From Phycisphaerae bacterium (GTDB lineage: Bacteria; Planctomycetota; Phycisphaerae; UBA1845; Fen-1342), in NCBI GenBank assembly GCA_028279405.1, contig JANQNU010000089.1, positions 1 through 59,768 of the forward strand: 59,768 bases of DNA, written 5' to 3'. The position numbers were made by a program, and so were the translations under genes. Under the pieces are notes generated by a model. It did no database searches and was not told the DNA's origin. It worked only from the letters and a program-made list of their open reading frames with translations. Positions 1 through 8,115 of the stretch are shown here, piece after piece; the first letter of the stretch is position 1; every line of letters starts with the position of its first letter.

Positions 1-1
1 G

Positions 2-691
2 AGTCAGCACTTGGTTTTTGTGAGCGTTACAACGTTAGCGCTCGCGCTGGCCTCGACCACGCAAGCCGCGAGTGTTCGCATGTTCCTTTCGGAAACGGGT
101 ACGGACAACGGTCGAATCGATGGGGGCGCCGGCACGCCGAGGCAAGTTGGGGATCCGGATGTTGCCGTGGGAACCGCGCGCTTCTGGGTGTGGGTCGAGC
201 TGATTGGAGACGCAACAGTCAACGGACTGCACTTCGACTTGCGCGCCAGGCACGCCAACATCAACGGCTATCACTTCTGGAACCATAGTCTGCTGGTGTC
301 CGATCGGTGGGAAGTGGGCGGCTATCCGGGGCAGGCAAGCGATCAGGACACGCTCGCTGAAGACCTGATCTTCGTCGCAGTCACAACCCCCGGCGTCACC
401 AACGGTCCACTCGTGATTTTTGACGCGCAACACGACCTCAATACAAACTCGACCGTAATCGGCTACGTCGACATGCGGATGGATGGCGGCGCCACGCTCG
501 ACATCGTGTTCCGCGAGGGCTCTATCGCAGCTCCGAACACCTGGGATCGAACCTATCTGGGACTCGATGACACAGTTGGCAACCCCGGATCGGGATTTTA
601 CGACAACAGGAGTTCAGAAGCGTTCCAAACGCCTGAACCAACGTGCCTCGTGCTCTTTGCGCTGGCCGGACTGGCGCTGCGACGACGCTAA
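2..691 (+). CDS. Exported PEP-CTERM protein, 5' end cut by window edge
   Basis: The reading frame is open to the left edge, so the true start is probably outside the window; a TTG at 11 is the first in-window start candidate. The visible N-terminus is a hydrophobic signal-peptide core ending near TTQAAS. The C-terminus reads PEPTCLVLFALAGLALRRR, a short PEP-CTERM-type sorting signal: PEP motif, one hydrophobic segment, Arg cluster. Such tails are normally processed by an exosortase, and none is encoded here. The middle (FLSETGT, FWVWVELIGD, TWDRTYLGLDDTVGN) is strongly similar to the next gene, so the two are tandem paralogues. The molecular function is not recognised; by family it should be an envelope or extracellular-matrix protein. 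Confidence 0.75.
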   Translation, partial: SQHLVFVSVTTLALALASTTQAASVRMFLSETGTDNGRIDGGAGTPRQVGDPDVAVGTARFWVWVELIGDATVNGLHFDLRARHANINGYHFWNHSLLVSDRWEVGGYPGQASDQDTLAEDLIFVAVTTPGVTNGPLVIFDAQHDLNTNSTVIGYVDMRMDGGATLDIVFREGSIAAPNTWDRTYLGLDDTVGNPGSGFYDNRSSEAFQTPEPTCLVLFALAGLALRRR

Positions 692-735
692 GTGAACGAA
701 ACGTGCAAGGAAGTGATTTGTAGGGAGGAACAACC

Positions 736-1500
736 ATGCATCGATACCGGATTCACACGATCGTAGTAACGCTGGCGCTCGCGACGGCGACCGCGCCGGG
801 CGCAACAGTCCGCATCTTTCTTTCGGAAACAGGTACCGTCGACGGGACGATTACCGGCGACGCGCTTTCGCCGGCGCTGGACGCCGACCCGCCCCTCAAG
901 CCCGGCACCCAGCGTTTCTGGGTCTGGGTGCAGATCACCGGCGAAGACACGAGGGTCAATGGGCTGGACTTCTCGATTCGAGCATCCGAAGGCACCAACA
1001 TCGATAGCTACAACTTCTGGAACCACAGCTTTCTCAACGGCGCCTTCTTCCGCTGGAACCCGGGCGAGGTTCCCGGCAAAGCCGGCGATCATGGGCAACA
1101 GACCGGAGATCTCCTGTTCGTTGCCATACAGAGACCCGGGGTCACGAACGATGCCTTTTCCCCATTCGACACACAGCATGACGTGGCCACGACTTCAACG
1201 CTCATCGGATTGGTTAACGTCACCGCAGACGGCAAATCGGAGCCGCGACTCGACATCGTCTTCAACCGTGGCTCGATGGCGGTCCCCAGCACGTGGGACC
1301 GCACGTTCCTCGGACTCGACGATACCGTCGGCAACGCCGGCTTCGGGCCCTATGACAACCCAAGTCCGGAAGCCGGCAGCGCTGAGTCCATGAGCCTGAC
1401 ATCGCTGCTGGCAGCGATGACGTCGGCGCTGCGCGATGCAGAGTACGACACGGAGCTGCTCTTCAACCTATTCAGGTGGTTGAGAGGAAGCGATGAATGA
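736..1500 (+). CDS. Exported paralogue of the preceding protein, without PEP-CTERM
   Basis: The start ATG at 736 is preceded by GGGAGGA, a good ribosome binding site. The 254-residue product has a short signal peptide (hydrophobic to about residue 24, TAPGAT). Its body aligns with the preceding gene through the blocks FLSETGT, RFWVWVQITG, TWDRTFLGLDDTVGN and YDNPSPEA. The paralogues then diverge abruptly: instead of a PEP-CTERM anchor this copy ends in about 40 unrelated residues (SLLAAMTSALRD...LFRWLRGSDE). It may therefore be released or soluble while its partner is anchored. The genes are 44 bp apart, consistent with co-transcription. No enzymatic motif was recognised. Confidence 0.75.
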   Translation: MHRYRIHTIVVTLALATATAPGATVRIFLSETGTVDGTITGDALSPALDADPPLKPGTQRFWVWVQITGEDTRVNGLDFSIRASEGTNIDSYNFWNHSFLNGAFFRWNPGEVPGKAGDHGQQTGDLLFVAIQRPGVTNDAFSPFDTQHDVATTSTLIGLVNVTADGKSEPRLDIVFNRGSMAVPSTWDRTFLGLDDTVGNAGFGPYDNPSPEAGSAESMSLTSLLAAMTSALRDAEYDTELLFNLFRWLRGSDE

Positions 1501-1502
1501 AT

Positions 1503-1521
1503 GGCGGGCGAGACGCCCGCC
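1503..1521. repeat. REP-like palindrome, copy 1
   Basis: A perfect 8-bp stem GGCGGGCG/CGCCCGCC with an AGA loop lies immediately after the stop codon of the preceding gene and is followed by CTACCCT. The same stem with a TCC loop recurs at 35926-35944 in the opposite orientation with the same CYACCCT flank, so this looks like a dispersed intergenic element. It lacks a T-tract, so it is not a classical intrinsic terminator. Confidence 0.6.
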
Positions 1522-1536
1522 CTACCCTAGTGTCGG

Positions 1537-1655
1537 TGGACGTCGCTTGACGGGGCGGGCGGCGTAGACGGCCCGCTGGTGTGTTGATGGACGTTGCTTG
1601 ACGGGACGGGCGGCGTAGACGGCCCGCTGGTGTGTTGATGGAAGTTGCTTGATGG
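1537..1655. repeat. 51-bp tandem repeat, about 2.3 copies
   Basis: Two nearly identical 51-bp units (1537-1587 and 1588-1638) are followed by a partial third (1639-1655). Each begins TGGACGT and contains GGCGGCGTAGACGGCCCGCT. The period is a multiple of three, so reverse-strand frames stay open and would encode a 17-residue repeat. No start, ribosome binding site or non-repetitive coding sequence supports a gene. The array lies in the convergent gap between the exported paralogues and the cytochrome operon. Confidence 0.65.
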
Positions 1656-1739
1656 GCGTACGACGTTCGGGTTGACCGCGACGCTTTGCCCCAAGGGAAA
1701 CACTCGACGGCGCATATGCCACAAGCGTGTGCCTACTAG

Positions 1740-1798
1740 GGGAGCTTGCTCCCTGCCCGCCTCATCCTGACAGCTTGCCGCCTCTCCCCATGCTGGGG
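1740..1798. terminator. Paired hairpins at 3' end of cytochrome operon
   Basis: Two short perfect hairpins lie just beyond the stop of the minus-strand 20-haem gene: GGGAGC/GCTCCC (1740-1753) and CCCCA/TGGGG (1786-1798). Neither has a T-tract, so factor-independent termination is uncertain. They could stabilise the mRNA 3' end. Nothing else is seen between the tandem repeat and 1809. Confidence 0.25.
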
Positions 1799-1809
1799 TG
1801 GGGCACCAC

Positions 1810-4800
1810 TCAGCCCCCGACCGGCAGACCCGCCGTGCGCTTGTCGGGGTGGTGGAAGTACAGGAACCGCTGCAACGCCGACGTGCTATGGCAGGTCGTG
1901 CACGCGTTGGGCACGCCGAACGGCCGCAGATGAAGCTGCTGCGCCGGCGCATTCTTCACGTCTTCCCGAGCCGCTCGTTCACCGTGTACATCGACGCGGC
2001 CGTGCGGCAGGTGACATGTGCGGCACGCGATCTGGCCGACGTCGCTGACCATGCCACTCGAACTGTACAACGGTAACGCCGACGGCACGGACCCGACCGC
2101 TGGGAACGCCATCGGAACCAGCGGGTGGGTTGCGACGCGTGATCGCTCCGTGAATGTCGTCGACGAATGACAGGAGGAACACGTCGGATCCCAGACCTGA
2201 TCCGCATCGGCGGGCGCCGACGCGTGCATCGTCCGCGGGAAGAGCCGTTCGGCGAGTTGCGCTTGCGGTGCGTGCATCCGATGACACGGTGCGCACGCTT
2301 CCGCCTCATGACCGGCGGCGGCGAGGCGCGCCGCCGCGTGTCCGGTCCATTCGATGGCGCGTTGCTCCCGGTGGCACGTCAGACACAGCTCCTGGGAGCG
2401 CCCACGCGGCGCCCGTAGCAGGTGAGCCGCGGCGGTCGACCCGCCGTGCGGATCGTGGCACGTACGACACTGAACCCGCGGCGCGCCCGCATCGTCCCTG
2501 CCCAACGGCAGGTTCCCCACGAACGCGGCGAGGTCGCCTGTTTGGGGATGCGCCGCCGACTGTTTGCCGGTGGCGTGCCAGCGTGCGTCGGCGTGACACG
2601 CGAGGCAGACTTCGTCTTCCCCGGTTCGCGCGTCGGTCGGGCGCACCCGCCAACGCCCGGCATGCGTGTCGGCGTGCGGTGCATGGCACTGCATGCAACG
2701 ACTCTCCGCTCCACAGGAAAACCCCGACCACGCGCCGGGAAACTGCAGCGCGTCGTGAGCGCCGCCGACGAGGCCCAGATGATCGACGTGACACGTGCTG
2801 CACACCTCATCGATGGGCCCGCGGAGAAAGTGCGCCGTCGCGGTCTCGTGCGGATTGTGGCAGTCCGTGCAGCTCTCGCCCGGATGAGAAAACCGTCCGG
2901 CGGTCGCCGACGCGGCGCACCCTTCGGGCTGGTGACACGTCGCGCACTGCCCGGACGCATCGAACTGCGTCGCCAGCGGCTCGCGGGCGACTCGATGAAA
3001 CAGATGGCACGCGCTGCACGGGCCACCCTCCGCGGACGTGAAGCCGTGTCGGTTGCGCTCGTGCGGAAAGTTCGTCCGCAGATCGTGAGCACTGCCGACC
3101 AGCATCCCGTACTCACGGTGGCATTGCAGACACATCTCACTGTTACGTAACGGCCTCTCGAGCAGAAACCGCTCGGCAGCGCCATGCATCCGATGGCACG
3201 AGAGACACAGCAACGTCTCATCCGGCGCGACGCGCGTCCCCAGGGCACGGATCGCGTCCAGTTGCGCGTCCGAGAGCCGTACGTCGAACGGATGAACGCC
3301 ATCGTGAGCCCGCGAAACGTTCGGCTGCATCCCGTCGTGACAGCGCAAACACTGCGCGTTGCTGTCCGGATCAAACGCCAACAGATGGTCCGCTGCGCCG
3401 TGCGGCGTATGACACTCCGCGCACGTCAACGCGCCCGAGTGACCCGGTTGAAGTGCGTCGTGGAACTCGACAGCGACCGGGCCGACCGGATGGTGTCCGA
3501 ACGTCGCGGCATCAGGCCCCATGTCGCTGTGGCAGCGATGACATAGGTCCGCCGTCGGAAACCGCGCCATCACCGCTTTCTCCATGCTGAACGCCTGGGG
3601 ATCGCGATGCGCCGTGTGACAGGTGCGACAGGCCATTCGCCCATCCTGCAACGGCAACTCCTCCGGGACGATCATGCCCGTCGGTGGCGCCACCCCGGTC
3701 CGGTGACCATGCTCAAGCCAGACACGTCGACGGGCGTCGTCGATCGCGCCATCGTGACACGCGAGACACATCGGCTCGGTCGACGCGAACGGCGCTGCGC
3801 TGTCACTGCGCGGCTGTGGGACCAGCCACTCGGTACGCGGCACCCGCTCGAAATCCGGGTGCCAGTCGAGATGACAAAGGGTACAACCGCGAGATTGCTG
3901 CCCGCTACCGATCGACGGACGGATGGGGGCGGTGAGCGGCGGTGCTGCTGACCGTTCGATCGCGTACTCAACGACGCGATCTCGACGCATCTCGACCACC
4001 AGCAGGTTGCCGTCGCGATTGAACGCAAGCCCGATCGGCGATTCCAGCCGAACCGGTGCCCCGTCCGCGTCGCGCAGCACGTCAATGAACGACCCGCGCG
4101 GCGCGAACGCCTGGATCACCCCAGTGACACTGTCGCTGACCCAGACAGTCCCACGCGGTCCGTACGCCACGCCCTTCGGATAGTAGAAGGTTCCCTTTCG
4201 AATCCCATAGCTGCCGAGTGCACCGGCCGGTCGTCCGTCGCCGGTCAAGGTCTGGACGCGCCCGTTGAGGACATCCGTGACCAGCACGTCTGTGCTGTCG
4301 GTCGCCGCAATCAGGAACGGGTACTCGAACTGCCCGAGCGAAGCGCCGCGCGCTCCGACGCGCGAGAACACGCGTTGTTGCAGGTCGAGTTGCAACAGAC
4401 GGTGATGATCGTTGTCGACGATCCAGAGCTGCTCGCCATCCGGCGACAAAGCGATGTCGGTGATGTCCACGGCAGTATCGTCGCCAAGCGCAATCGGGAT
4501 CGTCTCGAGAATACGACCGTCGCGAGCCGCAACCACGACGCGCTGGTTTCCCGTGTCGGCGATGAACAATCGATCGGACCGGTCCACGAACACGCCAATG
4601 CATGCCCGTAGCGGAACACCGGCCGCGCGGGCGACCACGGTCGCGGGTTCCGCGTCGACGGCGAAAATCAGGACGCGATCATGAACGCCGTCCGCGACCG
4701 CAACGGCGCCGTCGTTGAACGTCGCGACGTCGGTCGGCAGCCGCATGGGTGGATCGGACGCGACATACTCGCGCACGAACGTTCCCTGTAGTGGCGGCGC

Positions 4801-4926
4801 CGCACTGCTCACTACAACCAACCACAAGAGAACGCCGCCACGACAAATCACAGCCCCGATACCGCCCCTACCGGTTCCCGTTGTAACAGGCACGCTGCCG
4901 CTGGCTTGACGATTCGAATTGATCAT
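1810..4926 (-). CDS. NHL-propeller / 20-haem cytochrome c fusion
   Basis: The ATG at 4926 overlaps the upstream stop as ATGA, giving 1038 residues; the frame continues further upstream without support. After a hydrophobic export segment (about residues 29-43), residues about 50-325 form an NHL-like beta-propeller with repeated blocks such as VDRSDRLFIADTGNQRV, LWIVDNDHHRLLQLD and PKGVAYGPRGTVWVSDS. From residue 347 to about 1009 there are 20 CXXCH haem sites, many in decahaem/doubled-CXXCH spacing (CRTCH, CAECHTPHG, CTDCHNPHE). The haem chain is long enough to act as an electron wire, and the propeller could dock a partner or substrate. It is last in a three-gene operon with a quinone-type cytochrome b protein, so a periplasmic or extracellular electron carrier is likely. 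The substrate is unknown. Confidence 0.88.
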   Translation of the reverse strand: MINSNRQASGSVPVTTGTGRGGIGAVICRGGVLLWLVVVSSAAPPLQGTFVREYVASDPPMRLPTDVATFNDGAVAVADGVHDRVLIFAVDAEPATVVARAAGVPLRACIGVFVDRSDRLFIADTGNQRVVVAARDGRILETIPIALGDDTAVDITDIALSPDGEQLWIVDNDHHRLLQLDLQQRVFSRVGARGASLGQFEYPFLIAATDSTDVLVTDVLNGRVQTLTGDGRPAGALGSYGIRKGTFYYPKGVAYGPRGTVWVSDSVTGVIQAFAPRGSFIDVLRDADGAPVRLESPIGLAFNRDGNLLVVEMRRDRVVEYAIERSAAPPLTAPIRPSIGSGQQSRGCTLCHLDWHPDFERVPRTEWLVPQPRSDSAAPFASTEPMCLACHDGAIDDARRRVWLEHGHRTGVAPPTGMIVPEELPLQDGRMACRTCHTAHRDPQAFSMEKAVMARFPTADLCHRCHSDMGPDAATFGHHPVGPVAVEFHDALQPGHSGALTCAECHTPHGAADHLLAFDPDSNAQCLRCHDGMQPNVSRAHDGVHPFDVRLSDAQLDAIRALGTRVAPDETLLCLSCHRMHGAAERFLLERPLRNSEMCLQCHREYGMLVGSAHDLRTNFPHERNRHGFTSAEGGPCSACHLFHRVAREPLATQFDASGQCATCHQPEGCAASATAGRFSHPGESCTDCHNPHETATAHFLRGPIDEVCSTCHVDHLGLVGGAHDALQFPGAWSGFSCGAESRCMQCHAPHADTHAGRWRVRPTDARTGEDEVCLACHADARWHATGKQSAAHPQTGDLAAFVGNLPLGRDDAGAPRVQCRTCHDPHGGSTAAAHLLRAPRGRSQELCLTCHREQRAIEWTGHAAARLAAAGHEAEACAPCHRMHAPQAQLAERLFPRTMHASAPADADQVWDPTCSSCHSSTTFTERSRVATHPLVPMAFPAVGSVPSALPLYSSSGMVSDVGQIACRTCHLPHGRVDVHGERAAREDVKNAPAQQLHLRPFGVPNACTTCHSTSALQRFLYFHHPDKRTAGLPVGG

Positions 4927-6020
4927 TGCGGCGCCGGCTGTCCGAGTTGGGGAAACACGAACGGCCGACCGTCGCGAATGTGCTCGATCATTTGAAACAA
5001 CAGCGGCCCCTGCAACTCCGAAATCCGCGATCGTGAATACCCAAGTGCCTCCCAATCGATGCGCCGCGCGTCCGGCGCGTGACAGGCCGCGCACGCTAAC
5101 GGCGTTTCGCGCCGTCGCGTGTGAATCGCGGCGATCCGCTCCTCGCGCTCCGCGGCATCAAGATCGTCCACGCGAGACAGATATGCGGCCACGGCCTCTT
5201 CAGATGTCGGATGGCCGAGCAGCGCACGACCGTCGGTGCTTCGAACCGCGAGCTTGGTGCCGTAGGTTCCTCGAAACGCCCGCTGGACTCGCGCGCGAAG
5301 CGTACGCAGAAGCGTCAGCGGATCATCCGCGCGCGAAGCCGCGGCACGAAAGTGGCCGACCGCACGCGCCAGGCCCGGATCAGCGCCGCGCTCGGCTGCG
5401 GTTTCCAGCAGATCAGCAAGCTGGTCGCGCGCAGCGCGATCGAGCGGCTCGCGCTGCGCCAAGGCCGCCTCGATCTGCGCGTAGGCGATCAACAGCGCCG
5501 GCGGCTCGTCGGCGGCGCCGGTTTGCAGGTCGTACCACGTGAGGGGCATCGCGGCCGTGTCATCGGGAGGACCCGCTTCGAAATGGCAGACGCCGCAATG
5601 AAGCGCGGTTGCATGCATGTTCAGGAACGCCCGCGTCTCCTTGAACCGATCGTGCGGCGCAGGGCTGTGGCAGCCACTGCGCGTACAATCGTTGAACGCG
5701 TCCGACTGGAACCAGGTGTCGATCTGGTGGTAGTGCGCAAGCGGGGCGCGCGGCCGTTCGACAGCGGCGAGGCCCGCCCAGTCCTCGCGGCGCTCGAAGA
5801 GCGCTCGCTTATCGAGCTTGCGCGGCACGTCGCGGACCTGCGAAGGTGTCTCTGCCGGTATCAGCAGGCTGCCAACCAGATACGCGATCGCGCTATAGCT
5901 GGCCCACAGGATCACCGCAATCAGCACGAACGCGTAGACCCGCTGGATCACGCCCGACAGCACGCGGTACACCGCACGTGTGCGATTTGAGGACGAACGT
6001 AAGGCTCGCGGGTCAGCCAT
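4923..6020 (-). CDS. Membrane-anchored 3-haem cytochrome c family protein
   Basis: I chose the ATG at 6020, which overlaps the upstream stop by 8 bp; an earlier ATG at 6068 would overlap further. The 365-residue product has one N-terminal membrane segment (about 27-52) and then a soluble, mostly helical domain. Haem sites are an atypical CX4CH (CTRSGCH, about 112), CGVCH (about 142) and CAACH (about 314). The roughly 170 residues between the second and third sites contain no haem. It probably shuttles electrons between the cytochrome b protein encoded upstream and the 20-haem protein encoded downstream, staying tethered to the inner membrane with its haems in the periplasm. No specific family name was recognised. 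Confidence 0.8.
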   Translation of the reverse strand: MADPRALRSSSNRTRAVYRVLSGVIQRVYAFVLIAVILWASYSAIAYLVGSLLIPAETPSQVRDVPRKLDKRALFERREDWAGLAAVERPRAPLAHYHQIDTWFQSDAFNDCTRSGCHSPAPHDRFKETRAFLNMHATALHCGVCHFEAGPPDDTAAMPLTWYDLQTGAADEPPALLIAYAQIEAALAQREPLDRAARDQLADLLETAAERGADPGLARAVGHFRAAASRADDPLTLLRTLRARVQRAFRGTYGTKLAVRSTDGRALLGHPTSEEAVAAYLSRVDDLDAAEREERIAAIHTRRRETPLACAACHAPDARRIDWEALGYSRSRISELQGPLLFQMIEHIRDGRPFVFPQLGQPAPQ

Positions 6021-7866
6021 GGTTCGGCTCCGATGAAATCCCCAGTTCGGTCGCGACCTCCTCGACAAACAGCCCGTTCTCCTCTGCCAGCTTGGCCTTG
6101 GGGGTTGTGCCGCTGATGGTGGCCATCGACAACGGAAAGACGGCCGGCGAGAACACGGCGTTGTAAATGTGCAGGATGCCGACGTGGATCAGCGCCAGGA
6201 ACGCCTCGTACGTATGGATGATCGTCGCAAGCGTGAAGGCCCGGCCCCCGAAGAGGTGCGAGGCAAACTGCTCGCCCCAGAGCATCAACCCGGTCAAACC
6301 CAGCAGCACCGTACCCCAGATGACCCCGAAGTACTCGAATTTTTCGGTAATGGTGAAGCGGCCGAACGTCGGCCGCGGGACGCGCATGCCCAGCAGGTGC
6401 TTGACGAGTTGCAAGGCGCGGCGCGCATCCGAGGGCGTGATCACCATCGGCAGCGCGAAGATCGACTGTACCAAGCCGACGGGCTTTCCGTCCGGCCCCG
6501 GTCCCCACGCGCGCCGCACGGCGGCAACCGTCTCACGCAACAGGTGCCAGGCTACGCCAACGGTCAACGCGATGCCCGCCCAATGGTGTAAAAGCCGCAC
6601 GACGCGAATCCCGCCAAAGGCGCTGACCGTCCATGCAGCCCAAAGCTGGTCTGCGAACTTGAGCGGGAACCCGGTCAGCACCAGCAATGTGAACAGCCCG
6701 GCAAGCAGCCAATGCTCGATTCGTTGCGAGACGGTGAAGCGAACGAGCCGGCGCGGCCCGAGCGGATGCGCCCGGACCCGATCGACCAGTCGCTCGTGGT
6801 CCGCATCGCCGTGCCGACCGCGCGTCATCACGCGCCACAACTCGAGCACGACGATCACCATCGACGGCCCGAACGAAACCACCGTCAACAGGATGAACGC
6901 GACGGCCAGCGCGAACTCGAGGGTCCCACGCGTCACGGAAAGATCGAGGTGCGACGCTGACGTCGCCAGGTTGATGCCCGCGCCGGGGTGACACTCGGTG
7001 CTACGACAGGAGTCAGCGACGTTGTCGGGATGGACCGAAGACCGCGGATCGTCACTGGCCAGCATCCGATGGACGTTTTCGCCTGTGCGGACGTGACAGG
7101 ACAGGCAGTCGGCGGTGTCTTCGTCGCCTAACAGCGCCGCCTTCCCGTGAAAACTGCGTAAGTAGCTCGTGACGGTATTCGGCAGATTTGACGCATGCAT
7201 GGACCGCGCGTCACTGTGGCAAGTGGCGCAGTTCTGCGCGATCTCCAACGTTGAGCGGGCCGGTGCGAGACGCGCCGCAACGTGCCGAAAATAGTATTGG
7301 ACATCGGTCGGCAGCTGCGCGGAATGGCAGACGTCACAGCGATCGAAGGTGCGCTCGGCCAAAGCGCCGCCACGGAACTGCAACAACTCGAATGGGTCAC
7401 GGAAGACCGGTTCGTCGTGGCAGAGCAGGCAGGTCGATTGGTCGGCACCGATGAGCGGGTTCTCGCTATGCTCCAGGTCGCGGAGGATTTCGTGCGTGTG
7501 CACGCTCTGCTCGAGCAGCGTGGCGACGTTCTCGTGACTGAAGCGTCGCTCCAGCCCCGAAAGGTTGGTCAGGTGGCAGGTGCGAGCGCAATCGACCGGC
7601 GTAACGTCTTTATGGGGAATGACTTGCACTTCGTGGCCGACGTGGCAGTCGGTACACGAGAGCCGGGCATGCGCCCCGAGCGCATCGTGATAATATGACG
7701 GGTTGATCGAGTAGAGATGCACCCGGTCAGCCTGTGCATCGTAACGGCTCAGCCCCGGGAAACGGTGGCAGTAGAGACAATCATCCCGGTCGTCAGCAAC
7801 GGTCGGAAGCACGAGCGTCAGCCCGAGCAGACAAGTAACGATGGCGGATCGCAGCGACCGTTCCAT
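6013..7866 (-). CDS. Fused octahaem cytochrome c / membrane cytochrome b
   Basis: This 617-residue protein is first in the operon. A signal peptide (1-24) precedes a periplasmic domain with eight haem motifs: CLYCH, CTDCH, CX3CH (CARTCH), CLLCH, CDVCH, CATCH, CLSCH and CX4CH (CRSTECH). A membrane segment follows at about 310-340. The C-terminal 240 residues resemble the cytochrome b561/formate dehydrogenase gamma family, with RIEHWLLAGLFTLLVLTG, LLHHWAGIALTVGVAWHLL and IIHTYEAFLALIHVGILH supplying likely haem b histidines. The fusion would connect the menaquinone pool to periplasmic haems in one polypeptide. The direction of electron flow and the donor cannot be told from sequence. Confidence 0.87.
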   Translation of the reverse strand: MERSLRSAIVTCLLGLTLVLPTVADDRDDCLYCHRFPGLSRYDAQADRVHLYSINPSYYHDALGAHARLSCTDCHVGHEVQVIPHKDVTPVDCARTCHLTNLSGLERRFSHENVATLLEQSVHTHEILRDLEHSENPLIGADQSTCLLCHDEPVFRDPFELLQFRGGALAERTFDRCDVCHSAQLPTDVQYYFRHVAARLAPARSTLEIAQNCATCHSDARSMHASNLPNTVTSYLRSFHGKAALLGDEDTADCLSCHVRTGENVHRMLASDDPRSSVHPDNVADSCRSTECHPGAGINLATSASHLDLSVTRGTLEFALAVAFILLTVVSFGPSMVIVVLELWRVMTRGRHGDADHERLVDRVRAHPLGPRRLVRFTVSQRIEHWLLAGLFTLLVLTGFPLKFADQLWAAWTVSAFGGIRVVRLLHHWAGIALTVGVAWHLLRETVAAVRRAWGPGPDGKPVGLVQSIFALPMVITPSDARRALQLVKHLLGMRVPRPTFGRFTITEKFEYFGVIWGTVLLGLTGLMLWGEQFASHLFGGRAFTLATIIHTYEAFLALIHVGILHIYNAVFSPAVFPLSMATISGTTPKAKLAEENGLFVEEVATELGISSEPNHG

Positions 7867-7971
7867 GATGGCGACTCAATCTCCGGGTGTGCGTACCGAT
7901 CATCTGCGCCAATGCACGCTCCGTACCGCGCGACAATCGTTTGATCAAGTCACAAAAGCTGTCCGTGAATC

Positions 7972-8000
7972 TTGCGACATGGCATGTGGAATGATAGATT
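7972..8000 (+). promoter_or_regulatory. Possible sigma-70 promoter of the 9-haem lipoprotein gene
   Basis: TTGCGA (7972-7977) and TAGATT (7995-8000) are separated by 17 bp, each matching four of six consensus positions. They lie about 110 bp before the GTG start in the divergent intergenic space. Weak evidence. Confidence 0.25.
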
Positions 8001-8115
8001 GTTGGCGGAAGGTTCGGGCTGGTATCTGATCTGGTGTCACTTCATTAGTTCGGCGTACTCGACGCTCAGGCCGAGGCAGTTGAGTCGCACCTAACCAGGC
8101 TATGGAGGGCATCCC

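Noticed and set aside
1537-1655. Possible CRISPR-like array
   Set aside because: The units are contiguous without spacers and exceed normal CRISPR repeat length; no cas gene is present.
1522-1722. Minus-strand frame with 17-residue repeats
   Set aside because: It arises from the 51-bp tandem repeat; no start signal or non-repeat coding sequence.
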